Positions 27,554-37,227 of a stretch of 64,000 nucleotides of DNA are shown here, piece after piece. The stretch is from positions 1 through 64,000 of the forward strand of contig NZ_BBIV01000010.1 in the NCBI RefSeq assembly GCF_000730665.1. The letters run 5' to 3'. A model generated the notes under the pieces. That model saw only the letters and a list, made by a program, of their open reading frames with translations. It had not been told where the DNA came from and searched no databases. The first letter of the stretch is position 1. Each line of letters opens with the position of its first letter. The position numbers and the translations under genes were made by a program. This stretch comes from Pseudomonas plecoglossicida NBRC 103162 = DSM 15088 (GTDB taxonomy: Bacteria; Pseudomonadota; Gammaproteobacteria; Pseudomonadales; Pseudomonadaceae).

Positions 27554-27847
27554 ATGCAAGTAGAAGGTTTTTTCGAGTGGCTTGGCCAGGCATTGGGATC
27601 GTTGATCCGCTTCATCGTCGATGCCTTGAGCGGGTTGTTCAACCTGCTAGCCAATGCCGGGGGCAACTTCATCGATGGCCTGGCGCGCACGTTGGGCATG
27701 GATACCTCGCTGATCAGCATCCTGGCCCTGATCGTCGGGCTGATGCTGCTGTACTCGGCGATCCGCGCCTTCATGCGGGCCTCGATCATTCTCGGGATCA
27801 TCTGGCTGGTGCTGGGGTTGTGGGTGATGAGCTGGGTGATCCACTGA
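27554..27847 (+). CDS. Small membrane protein of unknown function
   Basis: This 97-residue protein has two or three hydrophobic segments (about residues 8-30, 48-66 and 70-92, ending WLVLGLWVMSWVIH). I do not recognise a named family. AGGA lies 7 bases upstream of the ATG. It is on the strand opposite pbpC and yfhM and splits them, and a 26-base palindrome follows it. Hydrophobic composition and the ribosome-binding site support it as a real gene. Confidence 0.75.
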   Translation: MQVEGFFEWLGQALGSLIRFIVDALSGLFNLLANAGGNFIDGLARTLGMDTSLISILALIVGLMLLYSAIRAFMRASIILGIIWLVLGLWVMSWVIH

Positions 27848-27866
27848 GCCTGGGGCTGCTTCGCAG

Positions 27867-27892
27867 CTCATCGCCGGCTAGCCGGCGATGAG
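27867..27892. terminator. Bidirectional palindromic terminator (REP core)
   Basis: A perfect 26-base palindrome (CTCATCGCCGGCT and its complement) lies between the convergent ends of the small membrane-protein gene and yfhM. It has the REP core and likely terminates both transcripts. Confidence 0.7.
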
Positions 27893-27912
27893 GCCAGTGA
27901 AAACACTTCAAC

Positions 27913-30900
27913 TCATCGGGCCTTGACCGTCATCTCCCCCTGCCCATCCCCCACCGCCTGCAGGTTCGGCCGGTACATCGACTCCACCTGCGGTGGCGGT
28001 ACCCGGTAGGTCCCCGGCGTCACCGCCCGCGCCAGATACAGCAAATGGGTGGTGCCGTAGCCGTCCAGCTTGAGCGCCGCCACATAGCGGTCATCACGAA
28101 ACTCCTGGTGCACCACACTGGCGTTCTGCATCGACTCGCGCCACTGCTTCACCGCGCTGCTGGCGTTGTCCAGGCTGGCTGCGCTCTGCGCGAGGTTCTG
28201 GTTTTCCAGCTCCAGACCTGCCGGCAGCAGATCGACTACCAGTGCGTCGGGCACTCGATCCTGAGCCTTGAGCACCAGGTGCACCAGCACCAGGTCACCG
28301 CTGCGCAGGTTGTGCAGGTCCAGTGGCTGGCCGTTGATGCCCAGGTATTCTCGGCTAATCTCCAGGCCATTGCCGCCGGCGACAGGCGCCTGGCGCGGGT
28401 AGCCGGAGACGGTGAGCTGCTGATAGAGCGTGGCACTGCCCTGGTTCTGCACGCTCAATGGCGAGGCCAGCAGCGGCCCTTCGAGCTTCATGCCGGCGTC
28501 GTCGTTGCTGAACTCGCGGACCTCGCCGGCACTGTCCAGGCGCGCCTTCCACTGGCCTTCCGGCTTGCCCAGCAGGCCACGGCCCGCCAGGTACAGGGCG
28601 TTGCGCTCCTGGGTCGACAGCCAGCGGTTGGCCGCCAGTTCATCGGACAGGGCGAACAGGCGCTGATCGACCTGGTCGTTGGCCAGGTTGCTCTCCTGCA
28701 GCAACGCCAGGATCAGCGCCTGGTCACGCAGGCTGCTGCCGTAATCGGCCAGCCAGCCCTTGCTGCGGCTGATGCCCAGGCCGGCTTGCAAGGCTTGCTG
28801 CGAACGGGGCTTGTCGCCCATCTTGTCCAGCGCCACGGCCAGTTGCACCAATGGCAGGCCGGAGCGCGCATCGGCACGCCGTTCGAACAGGCTGCGCAGC
28901 GCGCCCAGCGGCGCCTGCTGGTTGCGCGCCAGCACCAGCGCGGCATAGGCCTGCACGGCAAACCGGGTGTGCTCGGCGTTCTCGCTGTAGTCCACCTCGA
29001 TCAGGTTGCGCTCCTGCAGGTAGCGCAGCAGGCGCTCGTTGGCCTTCTTCAGCGCTTCGGCCGGCACCCCATAGCCCTGGTCGCGAGCGCGCAGGAGGAA
29101 GTCGGTGACGTAGGCGGTCAGCCAGTACTCCTCTTCGCTGTCAGCACTCCACAGACCGAAGCTGCCGTTGTAGCGCTGCATGCCGAGCAGGTGCTCGATG
29201 CCCATCTCGATCTTGCGCTTGCGCACCTGCGCCGGTTCGCCCTTGATGCCCAGGCGCTTGAGGCTTTCGGCATCGGCATACAACGAGGGGTAAAGGCCGC
29301 TGGCGGTCTGTTCGAGGCAGCCATAGGGGTAGGCTTCGAGGGCGCGGATCTGCTCGGCCAGGTTCAGTGGCGGGCGGCTCGACAGGGCCAGGCTGGCTTC
29401 CAGGCCAGCGGGTTCGAAGGCGGCCAGGTCAGCGTCCGGCAGGGTCCAGGGCTGGTCCTTGAGCGCCACACGGTAGTGCTTGAGCATCGCCGGGTAGGCC
29501 GGGCGAATACCCAGGGTCCACTCGCGGGTGAAGGCATTGGCCGCTTCGCCTGGCAACTGCAGGCCATCGACCCGCACCTTGACCTTGCCCTGCCCCAGGC
29601 CACCCTCGGCCTGCACCGGTATCATCAGCGTGGTGCGCTGGCCCTCGGCCAGGGCGACGCTTTGCTGGGCGCTCGAGGTCAGGTTCAACGGGCCTTCGGT
29701 GCTGACCTGCACATTCAGTTGCTGGGCCTGGCCGGACAAGTTGGCCACATCCAGCGCCAGCCGGGTCTGGTCGCCACCGGCGAGGAAGCGCGGCGCCGAC
29801 AGCTCGGCGATCAACGGCGCAGCCACCACGGTCTTGCCTTCGGCCATGCCGAAATGTTCTTCGGTCCACGCCTGGGCCATCAGCCGCAGTTCACCGTTGA
29901 AGTCGGGAATGTCGACCGTTGCCTGGCCCTCGCCCTTGTCGTTCAAGGTCACCGGCACGCTCTGCTGGGCGACGATGGTCACCGTGGTGTTCGGGCGCTT
30001 GCCGCCCTTGGCCATTGCCGCGTCGCCGCCGAACGCGAGGCTGGCCAGGCGGCCCTGACCGGCTTCGATGAGCTGGCCGTAGATGTCCAGCTGATCGGCG
30101 CCGTAGGCCTTGCGACCGAACAGGCTGGCGAACGGGTCGGGGGTCTTGAAATCGGTGATGTTGAGGATGCCCACGTCGACTGCGGACAGCAGCACATGCA
30201 CCTGTTTGGGAATGCTGCCGTCGGCATTGGCGGCCTTGAAGCTGACCGTCAGCGGCTGCTTGGGCCGCATCTTATCCGGCGCTTGCAGGCTCAGCGCCAG
30301 CTTGCGCTCGGCGCGAGCCAGCGGCAGGTGCAAGACGCCGACGGCACGCTTGGGCGTGGCATTGGCCTTGCGCTCGCCCGGGCGAATCACCAGGGCGCTG
30401 AGGTACAGGTCGTGGCGCGCCCACTGCTTGTCGAGTTGCACCTCGAAAGTCTTGCCTTCGGCGGGCACCTCGATTTCCTGCCACCACAACGGGCCATCGC
30501 TGGATTCGATCATCAGGTAGCCGCTACCGGCCGCGGGTGGGGTCACGGTCACCTTGGCGGTGGCACCGTCGGCATAGGCCGGCTGATCCAGCGCCAGTTT
30601 CACCTGATCGGGTCGCACCGCGCCGCCTTCGGCGTTGTCCTGGGCACGGTAGCCGGCCCAGAAGCGCTCGCTGGAAACCAGGCCAGTCTGCGGGTCTTCC
30701 ACTTCGACGCGGTATGGCCCCCACTCCACCTGGAAGTTGAGCTTGGCAGTGCTGCCAGCTTCGACGTCGAGGGTCTGCTCGTCCTGGGTGAGGAATTTTT
30801 CGTTGTAGGCGTAGCTCCAGCCGTCGCTCTGCGAGTAGTTCCAGTAGTAGTCGCGGCGTTCGCGAATCAGCCGCACCTTGAGGCCTTCGGCGCCCAGCTT

Positions 30901-32814
30901 GTGGCCATCGCGGTCGGCCACCAGGAACTCGAATTGCACCGGCCCGTCGCTGTCGGTTTCCTCGCCATCGAACAGGCCGCGCAGACCCGGCAGGCGCTCG
31001 GCGGGCCAGATCGGTTGTTCCAGGCGGCGAGTGATGGGGCGCCCGCCAGACTCCTGGAGGCTGGCCTGCACGGTCAACTGCAAGGGTGATCGGGCCTCGG
31101 CCCAGCGGCTTTCGATGGCGACCACGGCCTTGCCGGCCTGGTCGAGGGTGACTTCATCCAGCTCCAGGTCCTGGTTGAGGTCGGTTTCGCTGACCGAGCC
31201 GAATTGGTATCCCGGCAACGCCGGCACCGCTTCGCGCAGGGGCCGCAGGTAAGCCTGGCCGCTCAGGCGATTGCCCGCAGCAGGGGCGCCATACAGGTAG
31301 CGTCCAGTGACCTGGATACGCGCTTCGTCTTCGGGTGCGAGCGGCGTGCTGCTGCCCTTGAGCTCCAGTGCCAGGCGCTCGGGCAGGAAGTCTTCGACGA
31401 GGAACTCGTATACCTGCTTGCGCCCGCCGCCCAGGTCGAGCAACAGCTGCCATCGACCCGTTGGTGCTTCCGTCGCCAGCTGCAGTTGGTACTGGTACAG
31501 GCCGTTGCCGTCGGCCTCCCAGACGAACTTGCGGCTGACCTGTTCGTCGGGGCGGCGCACCTCCACGCTGACCGGCTGGGCCTTGACCGGCTTGCCGTCC
31601 TGGTCGCGCAGCAGGCCGTTGAGCAGTACGGTTTCGCCGGGGCGATACAGGTCGCGCGGGCCGAAGATGAAGAACTGCAAGGGGTTGGCCTGGGGGCCGG
31701 TGATGTCGAACTCGGCCAGGTCCAGGGCAGCGGTGTTCAGGCGCAGCAACGTGGTGTGCACGCCCTGGGTGGCGATCAGCGTGTCGGCCTTGGCGGTGAT
31801 CGGCAGTTGGGCATGGCCCGCGCCATCGGTGCTGGCCTGGGCCAGCAGCTTGCCCTTGTCGTCGTGCAGTTCGAGGTTGACGCCGTTGAGCGCCTTGCCG
31901 CCTTCCAGGGCCTGGGCAAACACGTCCAGGCGATCGCGGTAGCGGTGGGCGGACACGCCGATGTCGCTGAGAGTGAACAGGGTCGCGGGCTGCGAATAGT
32001 CGTAGGTGCCGGAGGCACGCATCACCGCCAGGTACACGCCCGGCTCCTGCAGCGGCTTGATCCCGGCAATGGGCAGCAGCACGGTCTCGCGGGTGTTGCG
32101 CGCGGGGTTGAGGTCGAAGCGGCCGCTGTACACCAGGTCGGCCATGTCCAGGGTTTCCTTGGACTGGTAGTAGTACAGGCTGCTGTTGCGGCCCCAGCTG
32201 ACCAGGAACGCCGAAAGGCTTTCGGGCTTGACCCGGAAGAACTCGACATCGACCTTGTCGACGTTCAGGGCGATCACCGGCAGGCCTTCGGCCAGGCGTG
32301 TGGGCAGCAGCGAGCCACGACTGGCGAAGCCTACGGTGGGCTGCATGTCGCGGGTTTCAAGGTGCGTCACCGATTCGCTGGCAAGCTGCTGGCCATTGAC
32401 CGCCAGCAGGCCCTTGTCGACCGTCAGCACCAGCTTGCGCTGCGGTTCCAGGTGGCGCAGACGCAGCTCCATCTGGTTGTCGGAGAGTTCCCAGGCGCCA
32501 TCGACCTTGCCCTTCACGGTATCGACCAGGTGCACCTTGCTGGTGAAATCCTGCTTGGCATCGAGCGGCACCGAGAAACTTACCGACAGGGTGCTGGCAC
32601 CGTCGAGCTGCACTTCCGAGGCATCCAGCACGCTCAGTTCACGGCCCTCAAAGCGCTTGGCAAGCACGGCGGGGTCTTCGCGCCGGGCAGCCGGGGCTTC
32701 GGCCGGCACGCTCGCCTGCGGTTGTTGGGCAGGTACGGGTTTGTCCGGTGTCGAGGAGTCACAGGCGCTGAGCAAGGCCAGCACGCTGGCCAGCAACAAT
32801 CCTTTGTTGAACAT
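27913..32814 (-). CDS. yfhM: Alpha-2-macroglobulin family lipoprotein
   Basis: This 1633-residue protein has a lipoprotein signal (MFNKGLLLASVLALLSACDS, lipobox LSAC) and so is held in the periplasm. It has the multiple MG domains of bacterial A2M (the MG2-like region with LYRPGETVLLNGLLRD near residue 390-400 is visible), the bait-region domain and the thioester PYGCLEQTASG with the reactive Cys-x-x-Gln near residue 1165, followed by the alpha-helical thioester domain. The family traps proteases and works with PBP1C to guard cell-wall repair. Length matches E. coli YfhM (1653). I placed the start at the lipoprotein Met; the frame extends 46 codons upstream without family character. Confidence 0.94.
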   Translation of the reverse strand: MFNKGLLLASVLALLSACDSSTPDKPVPAQQPQASVPAEAPAARREDPAVLAKRFEGRELSVLDASEVQLDGASTLSVSFSVPLDAKQDFTSKVHLVDTVKGKVDGAWELSDNQMELRLRHLEPQRKLVLTVDKGLLAVNGQQLASESVTHLETRDMQPTVGFASRGSLLPTRLAEGLPVIALNVDKVDVEFFRVKPESLSAFLVSWGRNSSLYYYQSKETLDMADLVYSGRFDLNPARNTRETVLLPIAGIKPLQEPGVYLAVMRASGTYDYSQPATLFTLSDIGVSAHRYRDRLDVFAQALEGGKALNGVNLELHDDKGKLLAQASTDGAGHAQLPITAKADTLIATQGVHTTLLRLNTAALDLAEFDITGPQANPLQFFIFGPRDLYRPGETVLLNGLLRDQDGKPVKAQPVSVEVRRPDEQVSRKFVWEADGNGLYQYQLQLATEAPTGRWQLLLDLGGGRKQVYEFLVEDFLPERLALELKGSSTPLAPEDEARIQVTGRYLYGAPAAGNRLSGQAYLRPLREAVPALPGYQFGSVSETDLNQDLELDEVTLDQAGKAVVAIESRWAEARSPLQLTVQASLQESGGRPITRRLEQPIWPAERLPGLRGLFDGEETDSDGPVQFEFLVADRDGHKLGAEGLKVRLIRERRDYYWNYSQSDGWSYAYNEKFLTQDEQTLDVEAGSTAKLNFQVEWGPYRVEVEDPQTGLVSSERFWAGYRAQDNAEGGAVRPDQVKLALDQPAYADGATAKVTVTPPAAGSGYLMIESSDGPLWWQEIEVPAEGKTFEVQLDKQWARHDLYLSALVIRPGERKANATPKRAVGVLHLPLARAERKLALSLQAPDKMRPKQPLTVSFKAANADGSIPKQVHVLLSAVDVGILNITDFKTPDPFASLFGRKAYGADQLDIYGQLIEAGQGRLASLAFGGDAAMAKGGKRPNTTVTIVAQQSVPVTLNDKGEGQATVDIPDFNGELRLMAQAWTEEHFGMAEGKTVVAAPLIAELSAPRFLAGGDQTRLALDVANLSGQAQQLNVQVSTEGPLNLTSSAQQSVALAEGQRTTLMIPVQAEGGLGQGKVKVRVDGLQLPGEAANAFTREWTLGIRPAYPAMLKHYRVALKDQPWTLPDADLAAFEPAGLEASLALSSRPPLNLAEQIRALEAYPYGCLEQTASGLYPSLYADAESLKRLGIKGEPAQVRKRKIEMGIEHLLGMQRYNGSFGLWSADSEEEYWLTAYVTDFLLRARDQGYGVPAEALKKANERLLRYLQERNLIEVDYSENAEHTRFAVQAYAALVLARNQQAPLGALRSLFERRADARSGLPLVQLAVALDKMGDKPRSQQALQAGLGISRSKGWLADYGSSLRDQALILALLQESNLANDQVDQRLFALSDELAANRWLSTQERNALYLAGRGLLGKPEGQWKARLDSAGEVREFSNDDAGMKLEGPLLASPLSVQNQGSATLYQQLTVSGYPRQAPVAGGNGLEISREYLGINGQPLDLHNLRSGDLVLVHLVLKAQDRVPDALVVDLLPAGLELENQNLAQSAASLDNASSAVKQWRESMQNASVVHQEFRDDRYVAALKLDGYGTTHLLYLARAVTPGTYRVPPPQVESMYRPNLQAVGDGQGEMTVKAR

Positions 32815-32928
32815 GGAGTGGGAACTCTTTGGCAGCAGGTACGTGAGGGCAGCAACTATAGCGCAACGGCAGGTGGCTGACCGGTACAATGCGGCCAATC
32901 GGAACCAGAAGGGGTCGCTGTGCGCCCC

Positions 32929-32999
32929 GATCGCCGGTAAGCCGGCTCCCACATTTCAAGCTCGGCAGGGCCCCTGTGGGAGCTGGCTTGCCAGCGATC
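32929..32999. repeat. Inverted pair of REP units
   Basis: REP units at 32929-32953 and 32975-32999 face each other across 21 bases. The core is GCCGGTAAGCCGGCTCCCACA. The pair lies in the divergent gap between yfhM and the MATE gene. Confidence 0.85.
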
Positions 33000-33035
33000 A
33001 GGGCGCGCAGCGGCCCTCTTTTCCCAGGAACTCAC

Positions 33036-34370
33036 ATGTCTCGAATCGCCGCCGACTGGCGTCACGCCCTCACCCACCGCAAGGTCTGGGCGCTTGCTGC
33101 GCCGATGATTCTGTCCAACATCTCGGTGCCCCTGGTCGCACTGGTCGACAGTACGGTAATCGGCCACCTGCCCCACGCCCACCAGCTTGGTGCGGTCGCA
33201 GTGGGCGCCACGCTGTTCACCTTCATGGTCGGCTTGATGGGCTTCCTGCGCATGGGCTCCACCGGCTTCGCCGCCCAGGCGGCTGGCCGCGCCGATGGCG
33301 CCGCGCTGCGCCAGGTACTGGTGCAAGGCCTGCTGCTGGCCCTGGGCCTGGCCCTGCTCGTCGGCCTGCTCGCCCTGCCTTTCAGCCAGCTGGCGCTGCA
33401 CGCCATGCAACCGAGCGCAGCGCTGGAGCAATCCACCGAAGCCTTCTTCCACACCCGCCTGCTCGGGCTGCCGGCAGCGCTGGCCAGCTATGCGCTGGTG
33501 GGCTGGTTCCTCGGCACCCAGAACGCGCGCGCGCCACTGGCCATCCTGCTGACCACCAACCTGCTGAACATCGCGCTCAACCTGTGGTTCGTGCTTGGCC
33601 TGGACTGGGGCGTGCCGGGCTCGGCGCGGGCCTCGGTGATTGCCGAGTGGAGCGGCGCACTGCTTGGCCTTGCCCTGACCCGTCCGGCGCTGCGTGCCTA
33701 CCCCGGGCAGATCGCCTGGGCCCCGCTCAAGCGCTGGCAGGCCTGGCGCCCCTTGCTGGCGGTCAACCGCGATATCTTCCTGCGCAGCCTGGCCCTGCAG
33801 TTGGTGTTCCTGCTGATCACCGTGCAGGGCGCACGCCTGGGCGAGGCCACGGTGGCGGCCAATGCGCTGCTGCTCAACGGGCTGCTGCTCACCGCCTATG
33901 CCCTGGATGGCCTGGCGCATGCCGTGGAAGCCCTTTGCGGGCATGCCATTGGTGCACGCGATGGCGAAACCCTGCGCCGCTCGCTGGTGGTGGCCTGCGG
34001 CTGGTCGTTGATCACCAGCCTGGGGTTCGCCGGGCTGTTCCTGTTGGGCGGGCACCTGTTCATCGACCTGCAGACCGACATCGCCAGCGTGCGGGCAGCG
34101 GCATATCCCTACCTGCCGTATCTGGCGGTGCTGCCGTTGATTGCGGTGTGGAGCTACTTGCTCGACGGGCTGTTCATCGGCGCGACGCGGGCACGGGAAA
34201 TGCGCAATGCGATGCTGCTGTCGGTGCTGATTGCACTGCCGCTGGCGTGGGCCATGAGAGGGTTTGGCAACCACGGGTTGTGGTTGGTGTTTCTGGCGTT
34301 CATGGCGTTGCGGGCGGTGACGCTGGGGTGGGTTGGCTGGAGATTGAACCAGGAAGGTAAGTGGGTCTGA
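33036..34370 (+). CDS. MATE-family efflux transporter (DinF-like)
   Basis: This 444-residue inner-membrane protein has about 12 hydrophobic segments and the MATE N-terminal pattern VWALAAPMILSNISVPLVALVDSTVIGHL, with the second half repeating it (LVVACGWSLITSLGFAGLF). DinF-type MATE proteins export drugs or bile-salt-like compounds by sodium or proton antiport. The ATG at 33036 follows AGGA; the open frame runs 49 codons upstream through the REP pair, which is not coding. Codon use in the last 100 bases is slightly more relaxed, next to the low-GC cassette. Confidence 0.92.
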   Translation: MSRIAADWRHALTHRKVWALAAPMILSNISVPLVALVDSTVIGHLPHAHQLGAVAVGATLFTFMVGLMGFLRMGSTGFAAQAAGRADGAALRQVLVQGLLLALGLALLVGLLALPFSQLALHAMQPSAALEQSTEAFFHTRLLGLPAALASYALVGWFLGTQNARAPLAILLTTNLLNIALNLWFVLGLDWGVPGSARASVIAEWSGALLGLALTRPALRAYPGQIAWAPLKRWQAWRPLLAVNRDIFLRSLALQLVFLLITVQGARLGEATVAANALLLNGLLLTAYALDGLAHAVEALCGHAIGARDGETLRRSLVVACGWSLITSLGFAGLFLLGGHLFIDLQTDIASVRAAAYPYLPYLAVLPLIAVWSYLLDGLFIGATRAREMRNAMLLSVLIALPLAWAMRGFGNHGLWLVFLAFMALRAVTLGWVGWRLNQEGKWV

Positions 34371-34480
34371 GAGCCAAATAATATGAAAGACATTTCCAAT
34401 TGACTGTCTACCACCTCAGATGCATAAGGCGAAAACCCACGGAGGGGAAATCATTTCATTGCCATCGGCAAGGAGCCACT

Positions 34481-34873
34481 ATGTACAGACATCTTCCACC
34501 TGCTCCACCAGACGTATCCGTCGCAAACAACATGAATGTAGCCAGCCTGGAACGTGACTACTTCAAGAACAGCGGTACTGGCTTTCTAGTGTCGTGGTTT
34601 TACTCGAAGGTTCGAAATCGAGGTGAATGGGACTACAAGCAACAGGGGCGGCAATATGAGGCCTTGGGCAATTTCAACTACGGAGCGTGCGGAACAGCCG
34701 CAGGCCTTTCGGAAGAGTTTTTGTTGAGAGGGGCAGGATGGGCGCAGAGTCGAGCGGGAACCAGCAATCTGGCCTTTGACTCATGGTGGGGCGACCCTCC
34801 TTATGGAGATGACCCGGAAGATCAGGAATGGATCAAGGCAGGTATCGAATATGCAAAGGCATTCGGCTACTAG
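34481..34873 (+). CDS. Free-standing polymorphic toxin type-44 domain protein
   Basis: This 130-residue protein consists almost wholly of the type-44 toxin domain (Ntox44, predicted nuclease of polymorphic toxin systems): WDYKQQGRQYE (50-60), LGNFNYGACGTAAG (62-75), LLRGAGWAQ (81-89) and PPYGDDPEDQEWIKAGIEY (106-124). The family's usual conserved Trp-Asp-Tyr-Lys, Gly-Asn-Phe-Asn-Tyr-Gly and Gly-Asp-Asp-Pro sites are all present. There is no signal peptide, Rhs/YD repeat, PAAR or other delivery domain. AAGGAG precedes the ATG. GC content of three sampled 60-base lines is 47-52 percent, well below neighbouring core genes, which points to transfer. The next gene overlaps its end by 23 bases. Activity as a nuclease is inference from the family. 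Confidence 0.78.
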   Translation: MYRHLPPAPPDVSVANNMNVASLERDYFKNSGTGFLVSWFYSKVRNRGEWDYKQQGRQYEALGNFNYGACGTAAGLSEEFLLRGAGWAQSRAGTSNLAFDSWWGDPPYGDDPEDQEWIKAGIEYAKAFGY

Positions 34874-35276
34874 ATGGCTGATAGCAGGCTTGTTCCTGCT
34901 GGCCTTCGCACAAGCCATATGGATTTTTACCGGAGACTCGAAACCGGTTTTGAGCAAGGTTGTTTCTGTAACTCCGCTTGGCAAACACAGCGCGGTATAT
35001 GAGGTGCTAAGTGATGCTGGCAACGCAACCGTTCCGCTGATCTACCTGTACTTCGTTGCAGAGCAGGCAGGGCGAGGCGATCAGGTTCTACCGAGCCTGG
35101 AACGCCTTACACCCTTCCTGGTGACTCGACAATCCGGCGCCGTGGAACATGTGGCCGGTATGAAAGTTACGACCCGTACTCAGGAGCAGGTCTACAGCTA
35201 CTCGAGCACAGCAATCCTTAAAGAGGATGGAGTTGTAGTGCCTGTCAGAATTGAACTCACAGCCACGCAGGAGTAG
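34851..35276 (+). CDS. Small membrane-anchored protein, probable immunity protein
   Basis: This 141-residue protein has a basic N terminus and one membrane helix (about residues 9-27, WLIAGLFLLAFAQAIWIF), then a domain of about 110 residues outside the cytoplasm by the positive-inside rule (VSVTPLGKHSAVYEVLSDAG, LIYLYFVAEQAG, VTTRTQEQVYSYSSTAIL). The domain family is not named with certainty. The start overlaps the toxin gene by 23 bases in another frame, the compact arrangement typical of toxin-immunity pairs. GC content is low as in the toxin gene. Alternatives: a helper for export, or an unrelated passenger. Confidence 0.72.
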   Translation: MQRHSATRWLIAGLFLLAFAQAIWIFTGDSKPVLSKVVSVTPLGKHSAVYEVLSDAGNATVPLIYLYFVAEQAGRGDQVLPSLERLTPFLVTRQSGAVEHVAGMKVTTRTQEQVYSYSSTAILKEDGVVVPVRIELTATQE

Positions 35277-35284
35277 AAGGCGAT

Positions 35285-35309
35285 GGGGCCGCAAAGCGGC
35301 CCCTTTTTT
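35285..35309 (+). terminator. Strong intrinsic terminator of the toxin cassette
   Basis: The stem GGGGCCGC with loop AAA and its complement is followed by six T residues, 9 bases past the stop of the membrane-protein gene. The A/T run and symmetry also place it right behind speA on the other strand. Confidence 0.88.
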
Positions 35310-35313
35310 CAGG

Positions 35314-37227
35314 TCAGGACGAAAGATACGAAGAGCGGGTCAGGCCCAGTCGCAGCGCATCGAGGAACTGAGTGCGCTCGCGGGCGCTGATCTTGGCACT
35401 GGCCACCTTGTCGCGGTAGTGAGTCATCAACTCTTCCGGCGACAGGTGCACGTAGCGCAGCATGTCCTCGATGGTGTCGTGGGTCTCGATACCGGCGTGG
35501 TACACGCTGCCGTCGGCGTTCTGGTAGATGTTCACCGAGTCGGTGTCACCGAACAGGTTGTGCATGTCGCCGAGGATCTCCTGGTAAGCACCGACCAGGA
35601 ACACGCCGAGCAGGTAGTCTTCACCTTCATTGACCGCATGCACCGGCATGCTGGTCTCGATGCTCTGCTCGTCGACGTACTGGTTGATCTTGCCGTCGGA
35701 GTCGCAGGTCAGGTCCTGCAGCACCGCGCGGCGCAGCGGCTCTTCGTCCAGGCGATGCAGCGGGATGATCGGCAGCACCTGGCCGATGGCCCAGGTATCC
35801 GGCAGGCTCTGGAACACCGAGAAGTTGCAGATGTACTTGTCGGCCAGCTTGTCGTTGAGCTCGTCCAGCACCTGGCGGTGCGAGCGCTGGCGGGCCTTCA
35901 GCGAGTTGTGCAGGCGCCGGCACACGGCGAAATAGCACTGCTCGGCCAGGGCCTTCTCGGCCAGGCTGATCTTGCCATCGGCATACTGCGCGGCCACGTC
36001 ACCCATGTAGTGGGTGGCGCGCCAGTAGGTCTCGGTGACCATCTCGATGTCGGTCGGGCCCAGCAGGTCGACCAGCCATTGCACGGTTTCCGGCAGCGCT
36101 TGCTTGTTCTCGATGGTCGGCACTTCGTCATTGTGCTTCTCGACATCGGTCACCTGGATCACCAGCATGGCGTGATGCGCGGTCAGCGAACGGCCGCTCT
36201 CGGAGAAGATGTGCGGATGCGGCAGGCCCTGCGCGTCGCAGAACTCCTTGAGCATGCCCACCACCACGCCGGCGTAGTCGTCCATGTCGTAGTTGATCGA
36301 GCTGGCATTGCGCGAGTGGGTACCGTCGTAGTCGACGCCCAGGCCACCGCCGACGTCGATGTGGTCGACCGGCAGGCCCAGCGCACGCAGTTCGCCGTAG
36401 TAGCGGATGGCTTCCTTGAAGCCGTGCTGGTAGTCGGCCAGGTTGGCGATCTGCGAGCCCATGTGGAAGTGCAGCAGGCGGATGCCCTGGTCCAGGCCGG
36501 CATCGCGGAAGCGCTGCACCACCGAGATCAGCTGGGCGGCCGAGAGGCCAAACTTGGATTTCTCGCCACCGGTGTCGGCCCACTTGCTCGAAGCCAGCGA
36601 AGAAAGGCGCACGCGCAGGCCGACCTGTGGCTTGACCTTGAGGTCGGCAGCCTCGTCGATCACCAGCGCCACCTCGGACTCCTTCTCGATGACGATGAAC
36701 ACGTTGTGGCCAAGCTTCTGGCCCATCAGCGCCAGGCGGATGAACTCGCGGTCCTTGTAGCCGTTGCAGACGATGGTGCCGCCCTTCGGCGCCAGCGCCA
36801 GCACTGCTAGCAGCTCGGGCTTGGAACCGGCCTCCAGGCCGATGGAGACGTTCTGCGTGGCGATGATGTTCTCCACCACCGCTTCCTGCTGATTCACCTT
36901 GATCGGGTACAGCGCCGTGTACTGGCTCTGGTATTCAAGACGCGCGATGTTGGCGTCGAAGGCGCCGGTCAGCTGACGCACGCGGTCCTGCAGGATGTCG
37001 GGGAAGCGCACCAGCAACGGCAGCGACAAACCGCTCTGGCGCAGTTCGTCGACCTGTTCGAACAGGTCGATCGGTGCGCTCTGGGGGCCGTGGGGGCGCA
37101 CTTCGACGCGCCCGGCTTCATTGATGGCGAAATAACCAGCGCCCCAATGGCGGATGCCGTAAACACTGCGGCTGTCGGCCACGGTCCATTGGCTACCATC
37201 GTCTTTGCGTGTGCGTCGTACGGACAT
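35314..37227 (-). CDS. speA: Biosynthetic arginine decarboxylase
   Basis: This 637-residue PLP enzyme of fold III converts arginine to agmatine, the first step of putrescine synthesis by the SpeA route. Landmarks are [30 protein letters not shown] with the PLP lysine (near residue 105), [28 protein letters not shown] and the C-terminal active-site Cys region KPELL-like/[11 protein letters not shown] (near residue 505). Length is typical (630-660). It is monocistronic, between the toxin cassette terminator and the yciH gene. Confidence 0.95.
   Translation of the reverse strand: MSVRRTRKDDGSQWTVADSRSVYGIRHWGAGYFAINEAGRVEVRPHGPQSAPIDLFEQVDELRQSGLSLPLLVRFPDILQDRVRQLTGAFDANIARLEYQSQYTALYPIKVNQQEAVVENIIATQNVSIGLEAGSKPELLAVLALAPKGGTIVCNGYKDREFIRLALMGQKLGHNVFIVIEKESEVALVIDEAADLKVKPQVGLRVRLSSLASSKWADTGGEKSKFGLSAAQLISVVQRFRDAGLDQGIRLLHFHMGSQIANLADYQHGFKEAIRYYGELRALGLPVDHIDVGGGLGVDYDGTHSRNASSINYDMDDYAGVVVGMLKEFCDAQGLPHPHIFSESGRSLTAHHAMLVIQVTDVEKHNDEVPTIENKQALPETVQWLVDLLGPTDIEMVTETYWRATHYMGDVAAQYADGKISLAEKALAEQCYFAVCRRLHNSLKARQRSHRQVLDELNDKLADKYICNFSVFQSLPDTWAIGQVLPIIPLHRLDEEPLRRAVLQDLTCDSDGKINQYVDEQSIETSMPVHAVNEGEDYLLGVFLVGAYQEILGDMHNLFGDTDSVNIYQNADGSVYHAGIETHDTIEDMLRYVHLSPEELMTHYRDKVASAKISARERTQFLDALRLGLTRSSYLSS

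Noticed and set aside
28045-31089. Plus-strand open frame of about 1000 codons inside yfhM
   Set aside because: Antisense shadow of the alpha-2-macroglobulin gene; composition is His/Gln/Gly-rich and matches no fold.
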